Assembly: GCA_030674915.1 (NCBI GenBank)
Contig: JASXSV010000002.1
Coordinates: forward strand, 62,001-126,000
From: Candidatus Endonucleibacter bathymodioli
GTDB lineage: Bacteria > Pseudomonadota > Gammaproteobacteria > Pseudomonadales > Endozoicomonadaceae
DNA: 64,000 nucleotides
Reading direction: 5' to 3'
The position numbers and the translations under genes are program-made. The notes beneath the pieces are model-generated. The model searched no databases. It was not told the origin of the DNA and worked only from the letters and a program-made list of their open reading frames with translations. This document shows, in pieces, positions 8,604 through 17,013 of this stretch (within the stretch, counting starts at the first letter, position 1; each line of letters opens with the position of its first letter).

Positions 8604-9404
8604 GTGATGGATGATCAGGAGATAATCTTTTCTCGGATTCCTAGTATTTGTCTCAATAATATTTTTTCTTATATTAGTGTTTATGATCTTTGTATGTTTT
8701 CAAGAACTTGTCATTTTGTAAGTAATATAATAGACGATCATTTTGCTATAGCTTCGATATGGAGCCTAGGGATGAATAGGGAATGGGATGATAGCGATAT
8801 ATCCATCTTAAGTGCTAATGGCTCTCATATAGTGATGAGAAACATGGATGGTATTGCTAAAATATGGAGTCATAATGGTGGTGGAGAATGGGTGGATAAT
8901 GGGTGGAGAATGGGTGGAGAATGGGTGGAGAAAGCCACTATTGAAGCCGGTAAATCTTTTGTGCCAATTGCCATTAGTAGTAATGGTAGGCATGTGGTGT
9001 TCTCTTCTGTTAGAATTGGTGCAGCTAAAATATGGAGTCTGAGTAGAGCAGGGAAATGGGGAAAAAAAACCGTTACAGTAACAAAGACGGCCAACTTCAG
9101 CGCTGATGACCTCCATGTCGTGTTGGGCTGTGGTATTGGAACCATTGAAATTTGGAGTTTGGATAATAAATGGGCTTGGACAAAGACAGCTTTTGCTAAG
9201 GTTCCCTTATCTCCCTTATCTCCCTTATCTCCCTTATCTCCTTCACGCACTCCAGTCCGCAATGCTAGATTTAGCATAGATGGTTATCACATTATAGTTA
9301 TCTCTGCGGAAGAGGAAGCCATGATATTTAAAATTAACGCTGCAGATAAGCCATTCCAGGCTATACTAGGGAATCGTCAAGCGAAGGATGATTCATTATC
9401 ATAA
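8604..9404 (+). CDS. F-box and WD40-repeat protein (eukaryote-like, putative effector)
   Basis: The 266-residue product has an F-box-like segment at about residues 9-48 (FSRIPSICLNNIFSYISVYD then LCMFSRTCHFVSNIIDDHF), the three-helix motif that docks on Skp1 in SCF ubiquitin ligases. Four WD40-like blades follow: ISANGSHIVM..IAKIWS (68-89), ISSNGRHVVF..AAKIWS (124-145), FSADDLHVVL..IEIWS (165-185) and FSIDGYHIIVIS (223-244). This domain order is that of eukaryotic substrate adaptors. Two coding microsatellites are visible (8879-8930 and 9203-9240). Upstream in frame is a signal-peptide ORF ended by TAG; the TAGAGATT preceding GTG/ATG could allow reinitiation. IS remnants lie on both sides, suggesting lateral acquisition. 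Diverged blades make the WD40 call less certain than the F-box call. Confidence 0.7.
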   Translation: MMDDQEIIFSRIPSICLNNIFSYISVYDLCMFSRTCHFVSNIIDDHFAIASIWSLGMNREWDDSDISILSANGSHIVMRNMDGIAKIWSHNGGGEWVDNGWRMGGEWVEKATIEAGKSFVPIAISSNGRHVVFSSVRIGAAKIWSLSRAGKWGKKTVTVTKTANFSADDLHVVLGCGIGTIEIWSLDNKWAWTKTAFAKVPLSPLSPLSPLSPSRTPVRNARFSIDGYHIIVISAEEEAMIFKINAADKPFQAILGNRQAKDDSLS

Positions 9405-9639
9405 GTAAAACAGTAATAAAACGTAAAATATAGAAGCTGAGTTAAACTGTAATAAGCTTGTATTGTGTCTTTCTTGATGCCTACGTACTGTATTTAAAGT
9501 GTCAAGTTATGACAAGGCATAAATGGTACTATGAGTTAAAGTTTATATGTATTAGCATTATAATTAGTCCCTACTTCCACAACAACCGATATAGTTGGAA
9601 TGGATTTGAGAGTTGTATGCTCTTAGGCTGTAACAACTA
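9405..9639. other. intergenic region, no supported gene
   Basis: About 235 bp of AT-rich sequence between the F-box/WD40 gene and an IS30 remnant. A 60-codon open frame is present (9458-9640), but it is Cys/Tyr-rich with no family resemblance and I do not regard it as a gene. Confidence 0.4.
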
Positions 9640-10330
9640 GGTTGGCATATATGGAACCCTTTGCAAAAAAACTAAATCTAGCAGAACGATGTCAAGTGTA
9701 ATATCTATGATAGCTCAATTTTTCTGCACGCAAGATTGGCGATAAGGTTGGTAGCTTTAACAAGGCCTTATACCCAGAGAATAAAACAATACCATCCCAG
9801 ATAATGCCCGTGAAAGCAGTGTGTAGTTGTGTAAGAGGCCGCTAAATGTCACAAAAGGGTTGGCCATAAAGAGTAGGCAGGTGAAATCCCAGTTCGGCTA
9901 GGATATTAGTTATAAGGTAGAGCAAATTGGAGAAAGGATGAGTCTAGAGTCTTTTTATGAGGTTATTAGTTATCAACCCATCTAGGCAAAATATCTGGAG
10001 TAACATACTCACAGCGTTATCGGCAAAGCAAGGGTATTAAGGCTGAATGCGTGGATATTGGCGAGCAGCCTGATGATACATACGTGAAGAATATCGGTTA
10101 CTGATGATGATACCAATGATTTGCTACGTCGGTTCTTTCCAAGTGAAATTAATATTGGAAGTTTGTTAAGTTAAGGAATTGATCATGCTAAATTTCTAAT
10201 TAATATTTGGCCACAAAAAAATTTAAGATGTTTGAATCAGATAGTGGTGTTATTTGGCAAGCCTTTGTTACTGATGACGGTAATCTATGGCATAATGGAG
10301 ACTGTAGATTAGTTTGTGTATTTGCTTATC
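9640..10330 (+). pseudogene. decayed IS30-family element
   Basis: Disconnected IS30 transposase pieces occur in order: an N-terminal KLNLAERCQ block, a middle RQVKSQFG block, KRYRQ-like ALSAKQGY/RYRQSKGIKAE, and a C-terminal LLRRFFPSEINIGSLLS followed by AKFLINIWPQKNL. Stops and frameshifts separate all of them. It belongs to the same IS30 subtype as the remnants at 27299, 31050 and 50305, not to the intact IS30 at 14915. Confidence 0.7.
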
Positions 10331-10356
10331 ATTAACCCTTATGGGAGATAAGCACT

Positions 10357-10816
10357 ATGAATAAAGATCAAATGTTAGCCTTTGCAAAAGAGGCGGCGAA
10401 AAGCATGAAAGCTGAGAAAGATTTCAGTGACTTTAGTCGCATGCTAAAAAAAGTCACCGTTGAGGCAGCTCTTGGCGCTGAGCTGGACGACCATCTTGGG
10501 TATGACAGAAATCAGCCGACGACTGGATCAAATAGCCGTAACGGTCACTCCGCAAAAACACTTTATACCGACGACGGGGCTATCGATATTGAAGTTCCAC
10601 GTGATAGAAATAGTTCATTCGAACCTCAGCTTGTAAAAAAAACAGCAAACTCGTCTCACTGGTATGGATGATAAAATTCTTTTTCTATATGCCCAAGGAA
10701 TGACAGCTCGAGAAATATGCGCAACCTTTAAAGAATTGTATAATGCTGATGTATCCCAGCCTAATTTCTAAGGTCACAAACGCCGTTATGAATCAGGTCA
10801 TAGAGTACAAGCACGA
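10357..10816 (+). pseudogene. truncated IS256-family (mutator) transposase
   Basis: The first 100 codons are a clear IS256-family N-terminus: EAALGAELDDHLGYDRNQP, SRNGHSAKTL and the IEVPRDRNSSFEPQ block. A frameshift in an A8 run near 10637-10644 moves the frame. TRLTGMDDKILFLYAQGMTA then continues, and a second shift leads into [19 protein letters not shown]. The sequence then ends abruptly at a second IS5-type fragment at 10817. The catalytic DDE region is missing, so it is inactive. Confidence 0.85.
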
Positions 10817-11246
10817 CCGACACTTACAAACGAGAAGCACACAGCCTTGCCATGAGCTGGAAGGTTAATGATAAACGTAAACCAAAGAAAAATATGAGTT
10901 CATCACAAAAGAAACAAAACCGCAAAAACTCACAGATTCGTGCCAGAGTAGAACATTGCTTTAGAGTGATAAAATGTCAGTTCGTATACAAGAAAGCCAG
11001 CTACAAAGGCTTAGTAAAAAATGCAGTTCAAGTATTCACCCTGCTTGGACTGGCCAATCTTTATATGCTACGAGGGCCTTTGGGTGGTTAATCCGCCCAA
11101 AACTCGCCAATAGCGAGGGAAAACGAAAAAAATAGGCCTAATTCACCTAAAAACACGCCCATAAGATAAATATATACACTATAAATTTAAATTTGGCTTT
11201 TTAATCGCTGGTAAAAAACAAACGTGCTTGTTCAGAGATTCCTTAA
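10817..11246 (+). pseudogene. C-terminal fragment of IS5-type transposase, second copy
   Basis: It encodes about 90 residues nearly identical to the fragment at 1624-1901 ([16 protein letters not shown], then [15 protein letters not shown]). It starts at the same GACACTTAC position and ends with the terminal repeat GTTCAGAGATTCCTTAA (11230-11246). Having the same left breakpoint in two places suggests that a truncated copy was itself mobilised, or that one region was copied to the other. Confidence 0.8.
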
Positions 11247-11249
11247 AAA

Positions 11250-11455
11250 GCTGGACTTAATCGCACACTCCCTCATGACCTACTGCGACTACTCTTCCCA
11301 AAGGCAATGAAGATTAGTGTGTGTCAGAAAATAAAATTAATGCGGATTAATTTTTAATCCACGCACGTTCACGAAAAGATTTAAACCACCTTAGTCTTTA
11401 GCTAGATTGAGTTTTTATCGGATAAATGTACTAGTTATTGTGGCAATATAGTAAA
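11250..11455 (+). pseudogene. IS30 C-terminal remnant
   Basis: Degenerate sequence matches the 3' end of the IS30 subtype seen elsewhere: an FPKAMKI-like segment, then IEFLSDKC, and TSYCGN next to the IS end TAGTTATTGTGGCAAT (about 11431-11446). No ORF survives. Confidence 0.65.
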
Positions 11456-11541
11456 TACCTTTAATAGGTTGTTACAAAAAGCAACTCAGTTATTATTATG
11501 TGTCAAAAAACATAAGAAAATAATATATTGTTACAAATACA

Positions 11542-12687
11542 CTAATGCACTCTGATGTAACCTCCAGGCACTGATTCAATAAATCCACCAAGCTCCATAT
11601 CTGTTAACAGAACAGAAAGCTCACTATACGGTACGGCACACCGAGAAGAAAGAATATCTGCACTGACAACATCAAACCCCATTGCTACCAGAACCTGTTG
11701 TTGAATAGGATCAGTATTTTGACCTGGTTTTACCTTTATGTCTGCCGCCAAAAGCAACTGCTGAATTTCCGGCTTCAACTCTGCCAAAATATCATCAGCA
11801 GTTTCCACCAAAACAGCTCCTTCCCGAATTAGCTTATGACAACCTTTAGCCATAGGGTTCATCACAGAACCAGGCATCGCAAAGACTTCTCTCCCCTGTT
11901 CAGCAGCCAAGCGAGCCGATATCAATGAGCCACTACCCAATGCAGCCTCAACCACTAGCACTCCTAAAGAAAGCCCAGATATTATCCTGTTACGCCGAGG
12001 AAAGTTTGACGGTTTGGGTGGCATCCCTAATGGATACTCACTAACCAACGCCCCATGCTCAGTAATTGCCTCATATAATGCTTGGTGCTGGCTTGGATAA
12101 ACCTGGTCAACACCTGTACCGAGCACCGCAATAGTATTCCCATAGCACGCTAGCGCCCCTTGATGAGCCGCAGCATCAATACCCAGAGCCAAACCACTTG
12201 TTATGACAAAACCGCTTCGTGCTAACTGCTCAGCTATTTCAATGGCCATTCTGCGGCCATGGGGCGTTGGCCTGCGACTACCAACAACCGATACCTGAGG
12301 TTCTGAAAACAACTCTGGATTACCAGTAACATATAAAACAGCTGGTGGATCCGATATTTCCTTGAGTTGTGATGGATAAAGATCAGAGTCAAAGCATAGG
12401 ACGTTGTGCGCCTCACTGGCATCCAGCCATCCTCTAACAACATCTAGTTTTTTGTTCATATTATGAGACTGCTGCCCAGTAACAATAGCATGAGCCACCT
12501 TTTCAGGAACCCCACAGGACAACTCTTCCATGCTTGCAGACAAAATACTCTCAGGGCTTCCAAAATGCCTTAAAAGTCTTTGCAGCCTCAACGAACCAAC
12601 TCCAGATATAAATGACAACTTTAACCAAGATTCACGCAAGGACAACCCACTGATTGATAACGCTTTTTTGTTTTTGAACGGCTGCAT
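11542..12687 (-). CDS. dprA: DNA-processing protein DprA (Smf)
   Basis: DprA (381 aa) binds incoming single-stranded DNA and loads RecA during transformation. The Rossmann-like core is intact: VSVVGSRRPTPHGRRMA, SGLALGIDAAAHQGAL, AVLGTGVDQVYP, the NFPRRNRIISGLS signature and EAALGSGSLISARLAAEQGR. A C-terminal winged-helix-like segment follows. It starts 10 bp after the LysM gene stop, the dprA/lysM pairing found next to def-fmt in Pseudomonas. Presence of dprA alone does not show competence, as it is widely conserved. Confidence 0.95.
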   Translation of the reverse strand: MQPFKNKKALSISGLSLRESWLKLSFISGVGSLRLQRLLRHFGSPESILSASMEELSCGVPEKVAHAIVTGQQSHNMNKKLDVVRGWLDASEAHNVLCFDSDLYPSQLKEISDPPAVLYVTGNPELFSEPQVSVVGSRRPTPHGRRMAIEIAEQLARSGFVITSGLALGIDAAAHQGALACYGNTIAVLGTGVDQVYPSQHQALYEAITEHGALVSEYPLGMPPKPSNFPRRNRIISGLSLGVLVVEAALGSGSLISARLAAEQGREVFAMPGSVMNPMAKGCHKLIREGAVLVETADDILAELKPEIQQLLLAADIKVKPGQNTDPIQQQVLVAMGFDVVSADILSSRCAVPYSELSVLLTDMELGGFIESVPGGYIRVH

Positions 12688-12697
12688 ATATTGACTC

Positions 12698-13780
12698 TCA
12701 ATAATTAGTCAAATCATCACCCACCTGCAAATCCTCTATAGAGGACATAACAATACCATAGCTCAATCTCTCAAAAGGTCTATAGACCATAATTGAGCCC
12801 AGTTTTTTAATAGGCAATCTGATATTTTTACCTGTTACCTCATCCCTAACCAAGGAAGACTCTTGAACAGCTAACATATCTCCAGGCTGCAGGCCTTCTC
12901 TAGCCCCTAAGCTGATTATTACAGAATCATACTTTCCTGCTTTTATCCTTTCGCCTACTACAGCCAGAAGCTTTCCAGTTACGGTCTCATTTGGGGTTTT
13001 TGGAAAAAACTCCAATTCCGGAACAAAAACATCAGCCCCAAACAACCTATCACCTATCTTAACTGACATTCTCGCATCAAGAACCTCCACCACCCCCTTA
13101 CCATCAACTAAGTGAATCAATTTAGCATCAGCAATCTTGATACCTTCAACCCCAGAGACTTTGCCGGTGAAAGGGTCTAGAATTTTTTTACCTTCTCGTA
13201 TAATTGCATACCTACCAGGCCTATCGAAAAGATAGCCCCGAATATATACTTGATCTCCAGGGCCAGCAATAATTCTGTGGTTATGCATGGAAAAAATGTA
13301 GGGTGCTTTGGCAAGTTCCGAACTATTTTTAAAAATACGGTTTACACTTAAAAACCTAGCAATCTGGCTTAACGGAACTATAATAGTCTTTTTATCTAGA
13401 CTGGTAGCCTTGATTTTCGGACTCATTTTTATTGTCCTACTAACCCCATTCCGTTTCGATTCCGTCAACAGTGGCTTGCCTTCAGTCTCTCTACTTGATA
13501 CCGTCAAACGAGGCTTACCATCAACATAAAGAAGAGTCACAACATCGCCTGGATATAGTAGATTGGGATTTTTAATTTGGGGGTTAGCCAGCCAAATCTC
13601 TTTCCATCGCTTAGGGTTCTCTAGAAAATGCTCAGCCACTTTCCACAAAGAATCTCCTTTTTTAATAGTATAACTTCCTTCTACCCCTTCCTTGACAATA
13701 CTTTGCGAGGATGCGGGAAAAACAAAAGAACCCACCATTATTAATACCGACAGTAACCTCCACATAACATTAGTTCCCAT
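12698..13780 (-). CDS. exported LysM-domain protein
   Basis: The 360-residue protein has an N-terminal signal peptide (MWRLLSVLIMVGSFVFPASS) and one LysM domain at about residues 36-86 (YTIKKGDSLWKVAEHFLENP, then a WKEIWLANP..IKNPNLLYPGDVV stretch). The rest is a conserved region of unknown function. LysM binds peptidoglycan, so a periplasmic or cell-wall role is likely. Orthologues lie between dprA and def in Pseudomonas, in the opposite orientation to def as here. Regulation is not evident; a MITE-like repeat fills the divergent promoter region. Confidence 0.9.
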   Translation of the reverse strand: MGTNVMWRLLSVLIMVGSFVFPASSQSIVKEGVEGSYTIKKGDSLWKVAEHFLENPKRWKEIWLANPQIKNPNLLYPGDVVTLLYVDGKPRLTVSSRETEGKPLLTESKRNGVSRTIKMSPKIKATSLDKKTIIVPLSQIARFLSVNRIFKNSSELAKAPYIFSMHNHRIIAGPGDQVYIRGYLFDRPGRYAIIREGKKILDPFTGKVSGVEGIKIADAKLIHLVDGKGVVEVLDARMSVKIGDRLFGADVFVPELEFFPKTPNETVTGKLLAVVGERIKAGKYDSVIISLGAREGLQPGDMLAVQESSLVRDEVTGKNIRLPIKKLGSIMVYRPFERLSYGIVMSSIEDLQVGDDLTNY

Positions 13781-13784
13781 AATT

Positions 13785-13915
13785 TATATCCACTTTCCTT
13801 GAAGGTATGAGGCTGTTTACATCTTTCACTCAGCCTATTAACCTACTACTCTTAGTCTTACGGTGGCTTAGCTAGTTTGCCACCTATTAATACCTTTCAA
13901 TAGTAACTGGTATAC
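13785..13915. repeat. MITE-like intergenic repeat, copy 2
   Basis: It runs from TATATCCACTTTCCTTGAAG through GAGGCTGTTTACATCTTTC and CTAGTTTGCCACCTATTAAT to CAATAGTAACTGGTATAC. It occupies the divergent gap between the LysM gene and def, so it may affect both promoters. Confidence 0.75.
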
Positions 13916-14077
13916 AGCGATAAATGTACCATTTTAGCTTTTCTACCATTAGAAACGCTTCAGAATAACCAATAAGAGTTAAACTTGCTACAAAACAAAT
14001 AACCTCATTGTTTAGGAGCAGCATGCTAATTACAATACAGTAATAAGTATCTAAAAAAAGAGAGTTAGATAACGCCG

Positions 14078-14584
14078 ATGGCCATACTAGAGATATTGGA
14101 ATATCCTGATCCCAGATTACGAATCATTGCCAAACCTGTTGCTGAAGTGAACGATGATATTCGTCAAATCATCGATGACATGCTTGAAACCATGTATTCT
14201 GCCAAAGGAGCAGGTCTTGCAGCCACTCAAGTTAACATCCACCAGCGCATTGTTGTCATGGACCTATCTAGCGATAATGATAACTCTATAGTATTGATTA
14301 ATCCAAGCTATGAGGGTATTACAGATGAAAAGTCTGAATTACAGGAAGGCTGCCTGTCCATACCTGGATTTTATGAAACACTAGGCCGTTTAGAGAAAAT
14401 CAGACTAAATGCTCTTGATCGCAACGGCAACAAATACATAATGACGCTTAACGGTCTCTATTCCGTATGCGTTCAACACGAACTAGATCACCTGGATGGT
14501 AAGCTGTTTATCGACTCTTTATCTCGCCTTAAACGAGAGCGTATCAAGAAAAAACTGGGAAAGAATAAAAAAAGCATTACTTAG
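14078..14584 (+). CDS. def: peptide deformylase
   Basis: Deformylase (168 aa) removes the formyl group from new N-termini with a metal bound by one Cys and two His. All three motifs are intact: [11 protein letters not shown] (motif 1, about residues 45-55), EGCLSIPG (motif 2, metal Cys) and QHELDHLDG (motif 3, metal His pair and catalytic Glu). The start ATG is preceded by AGAGAGTTAG. It normally heads def-fmt-rsmB-trkA; here an IS30 insertion separates it from fmt. Confidence 0.97.
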   Translation: MAILEILEYPDPRLRIIAKPVAEVNDDIRQIIDDMLETMYSAKGAGLAATQVNIHQRIVVMDLSSDNDNSIVLINPSYEGITDEKSELQEGCLSIPGFYETLGRLEKIRLNALDRNGNKYIMTLNGLYSVCVQHELDHLDGKLFIDSLSRLKRERIKKKLGKNKKSIT

Positions 14585-14914
14585 AGAGTGCTGATATCCC
14601 CTGTAGAGCAGAGCCACTAATAATTATCACACTAGGATGATATTCAATTTTACTCATAAGGATATAAAACTTAACAACACTTCAGTATAACTCAACAGAG
14701 TAGATCATATTCTGGTAAAATACAGGCATGCAAAATGTGGAAAGCTTAATGACCTTAGCTAAAGTCGTTTGCTATGCTGGGGTCTCACAGTATTTCACGT
14801 CCTTGTGTTTTTGTTATTCACAGCAGTGGCTGCAAACCATTATTCTGCTTTGAGTAGCTAAGTATGAGCCTACATTGCTTTCACCAAACGTATTAGGTTT
14901 TCCTTCTATAACCT
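14585..14914. other. spacer between def and the IS30 insertion
   Basis: About 330 bp with no ORF I can support. Around 14680-14740 it contains CAGTATAACTCAACAGAGTA, followed by CTGGTAAAATACAGGCATGC. This closely resembles 6580-6640 upstream of the origin. The function of this shared motif is unknown; it could be a promoter or a repeat remnant. Confidence 0.4.
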
Positions 14915-15996
14915 CGCGGATTTCAGTCATAAGTGCGCCATATTGAAAAAGTTGAGCCAGAGGGTACACTCACGGTTCTACCAAAAACCAATGTGAGACC
15001 ACTTATGAATAAGCGTTATACCCACCTGACTCAAGAAGAAAGATACCAGATTTGGTCAGAGAAAAAAGCAGGAGTTTCAAATGAAATTATCGCCCAAGAC
15101 TTAAGGCGTGATTTGAGTACCGTTAAAAGAGAGTTGGCTAGAAATACAGGGGCTAGAGGTTATCGCCCGAAGCAAGCACATAATTTTGCGCAGGAACGTC
15201 ATCAACAGAAACCAAAAGCGACCAAGATGGTAGCTGAACTGAAAGATAAAATTACTGACAGACTAAGTAAGCAGTGGAGCCCTGAGCAAATACAAGGACG
15301 CCTTAAACGAGATAATCAACCTTCTGTATGTCCCGCTACGATTTACCAGTTTATTCGAGAGGACAAAGCTGGGGGTGGTTGCTTGTATCAACATCTTCGG
15401 CACAAGAAGTATAAGCAAAGAACAAGAAAGCCCGATGCACGAGGCCAGATCCGAAACCGTGTTAGCATTGATGATCGACCTGGAATTGTGGATCAAAAAA
15501 TACGTTTAGGCGATTGGGAAGCAGACACTGTAATTGGCAAAAGACACAAGGGTGTACTGGTTACATTAACGGAAAGAGTGAGTAAATTAAATTTGGTAAA
15601 ACGTGTTCCTTCAAAGCACGCTGACGTGGTGACGAAAGCAATTATAACGATGCTCAAGCCTTACCAATCAGACTTACTCACGATCACATTTGATAACGGA
15701 AAGGAGTTCGCCTTTCATGAAAAAATCAAGAAAAAGCTTAACGTAGATACCTATTTTGCTCACCCTTACTCCTCGTGGGAACGAGGTTTGAATGAAAATC
15801 ATAATGGTTTGATAAGACAATATTTGCCCAAAAGCCAATCTTTGGATAATGTCACTGACAAAGAAATTTTAGATATACAAAACCGACTAAACCAAAGACC
15901 AAGAAAACTGTTAGACTTTAAAACACCTGATGAGATTTATAGTGAAATGGCGTTAGCTGCATAAATTTTAAGGGGCACTTATGACTAAAATCCGCG
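14915..15996 (+). mobile_element. intact IS30-family element between def and fmt
   Basis: Imperfect 26-bp terminal inverted repeats begin CGCGGATTTCAGTCATAAGT at 14915 and, on the other strand, CGCGGATTTTAGTCATAAGT from 15996. The flanks show CCT at 14912-14914 and again at 15997-15999, a 3-bp target duplication as expected for IS30. The transposase is full length and unbroken. This is the only apparently functional IS in the window, so it is probably a recent arrival. Confidence 0.92.
15005..15964 (+). CDS. IS30-family transposase
   Basis: From ATG 15005 the protein has 319 residues; the frame is open upstream to a GTG at 14933 inside the inverted repeat. The start MNKRYTHLTQEERYQIWSEK is typical for IS30. 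A helix-turn-helix follows (IIAQDLRRDLSTVKREL), then the rve core with the DDE triad: GDWEADTVIGK (Asp), TFDNGKEF (Asp) and ERGLNENHNGLIRQ (Glu). The family catalyses copy-out circle formation. It is unlike the decayed IS30 subtype found elsewhere in this window. Confidence 0.95.
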   Translation: MNKRYTHLTQEERYQIWSEKKAGVSNEIIAQDLRRDLSTVKRELARNTGARGYRPKQAHNFAQERHQQKPKATKMVAELKDKITDRLSKQWSPEQIQGRLKRDNQPSVCPATIYQFIREDKAGGGCLYQHLRHKKYKQRTRKPDARGQIRNRVSIDDRPGIVDQKIRLGDWEADTVIGKRHKGVLVTLTERVSKLNLVKRVPSKHADVVTKAIITMLKPYQSDLLTITFDNGKEFAFHEKIKKKLNVDTYFAHPYSSWERGLNENHNGLIRQYLPKSQSLDNVTDKEILDIQNRLNQRPRKLLDFKTPDEIYSEMALAA

Positions 15997-16047
15997 CCTT
16001 TAAATAAAGAAAATTATAACTATTTGTTAACCAACAGTAAAAAACCA

Positions 16048-17013
16048 ATGAAAAAACAACTTCGAATTGTTTTTGCCGGCACACCGGATTTTGCCAGTGC
16101 ACATATGAAGGCAATTATAGATAGTAATCATAGACTTATTGCAGTATACAGCCAACCAGACCGACCATCAGGAAGAGGGCGAAAATTAAAAGCAAGCTCA
16201 GTAAAAACCCTTGCATTGCAATACGATATACCTGTTTACCAACCCCTATCACTGAGAGGAGGTGATCAGCAAAAAAAATTAGCTGCTATTAATCCTGACT
16301 TAATAGTGGTTGTCGCCTACGGATTAATTTTACCTCAAACAATTCTCGACACCCCACCGTTCGGGTGTGTTAACGTACACGGTTCTATTTTACCGCGCTG
16401 GCGCGGTGCGGCTCCTATCCAACGTGCCATCGCTGCTAACGATAAAGAATCAGGCGTCACCATCATGCAAATGGATGCTGGGTTAGATACTGGAGACATG
16501 CTTATAAAAGCATATTGTCCTATCCACAGTAACGACACCTCTGCAGACCTTCATGACCGTCTGATTGAAGTGGGCAAGCCAGCCTTAATTATGGCACTTG
16601 ATGCTATAGCAGAAGGCAACATACAAACAGAGAAACAAGATAACAAAATGGCATGTTATGCTCATAAACTAAACAAAGCAGAAGCAAGACTCGATTGGCA
16701 AAAAACAGCAGCAGAACTTAGGCGAGACGTTTTGGCATTTAACCCATGGCCAGTAGCAACTATTACTATCGACGATCTGGTGATAAAAGTATGGCACGCG
16801 GCTATCGCTAAATATAACAGCAATGCAGTACCCGGCACACTTATCAAAGCTGATAAAGATGGGCTAGACATAGCCTGTGCTGAAGGAGTTTTGCGAATAA
16901 CTCAGGTGCAGCCTCCTTCTGCCAGACTAATGCCAGTGCAGGATTTACTCAACAGCAGGAAAAAAACATTTACTGTTGGTAGACAACTCAACCAACCCAA
17001 GCAGTCCTTATGA
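16048..17013 (+). CDS. fmt: methionyl-tRNA formyltransferase
   Basis: Fmt (321 aa from ATG 16048; the frame is open 8 codons further to a TTG) formylates initiator Met-tRNA with 10-formyl-THF. The motifs seen are IVFAGTPDFASAHM, SQPDRPSGRGRKL, the catalytic NVHGSILPRWRGAAPIQRAI (Asn, His and the SLLP-like loop), and IMQMDAGLDTGDML. It overlaps rsmB by 4 bp (ATGA). With def cut off by the IS30 element, transcription of fmt-rsmB-trkA may now start within or just after the IS. Confidence 0.97.
   Translation: MKKQLRIVFAGTPDFASAHMKAIIDSNHRLIAVYSQPDRPSGRGRKLKASSVKTLALQYDIPVYQPLSLRGGDQQKKLAAINPDLIVVVAYGLILPQTILDTPPFGCVNVHGSILPRWRGAAPIQRAIAANDKESGVTIMQMDAGLDTGDMLIKAYCPIHSNDTSADLHDRLIEVGKPALIMALDAIAEGNIQTEKQDNKMACYAHKLNKAEARLDWQKTAAELRRDVLAFNPWPVATITIDDLVIKVWHAAIAKYNSNAVPGTLIKADKDGLDIACAEGVLRITQVQPPSARLMPVQDLLNSRKKTFTVGRQLNQPKQSL

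Noticed and set aside
8879..8930. Short direct repeats considered as a CRISPR array
   Set aside because: Units are 10 bp and contiguous, without spacers; they are coding microsatellites.
8808..9277. Two minus-strand ORFs and a second plus frame within the F-box/WD40 gene
   Set aside because: Low-complexity shadows created by the microsatellites (GDK and HPFST repeats).
9458..9640. 60-codon plus-strand ORF
   Set aside because: No ribosome-binding site, odd composition and no homology signal; lies in AT-rich spacer next to an IS remnant.
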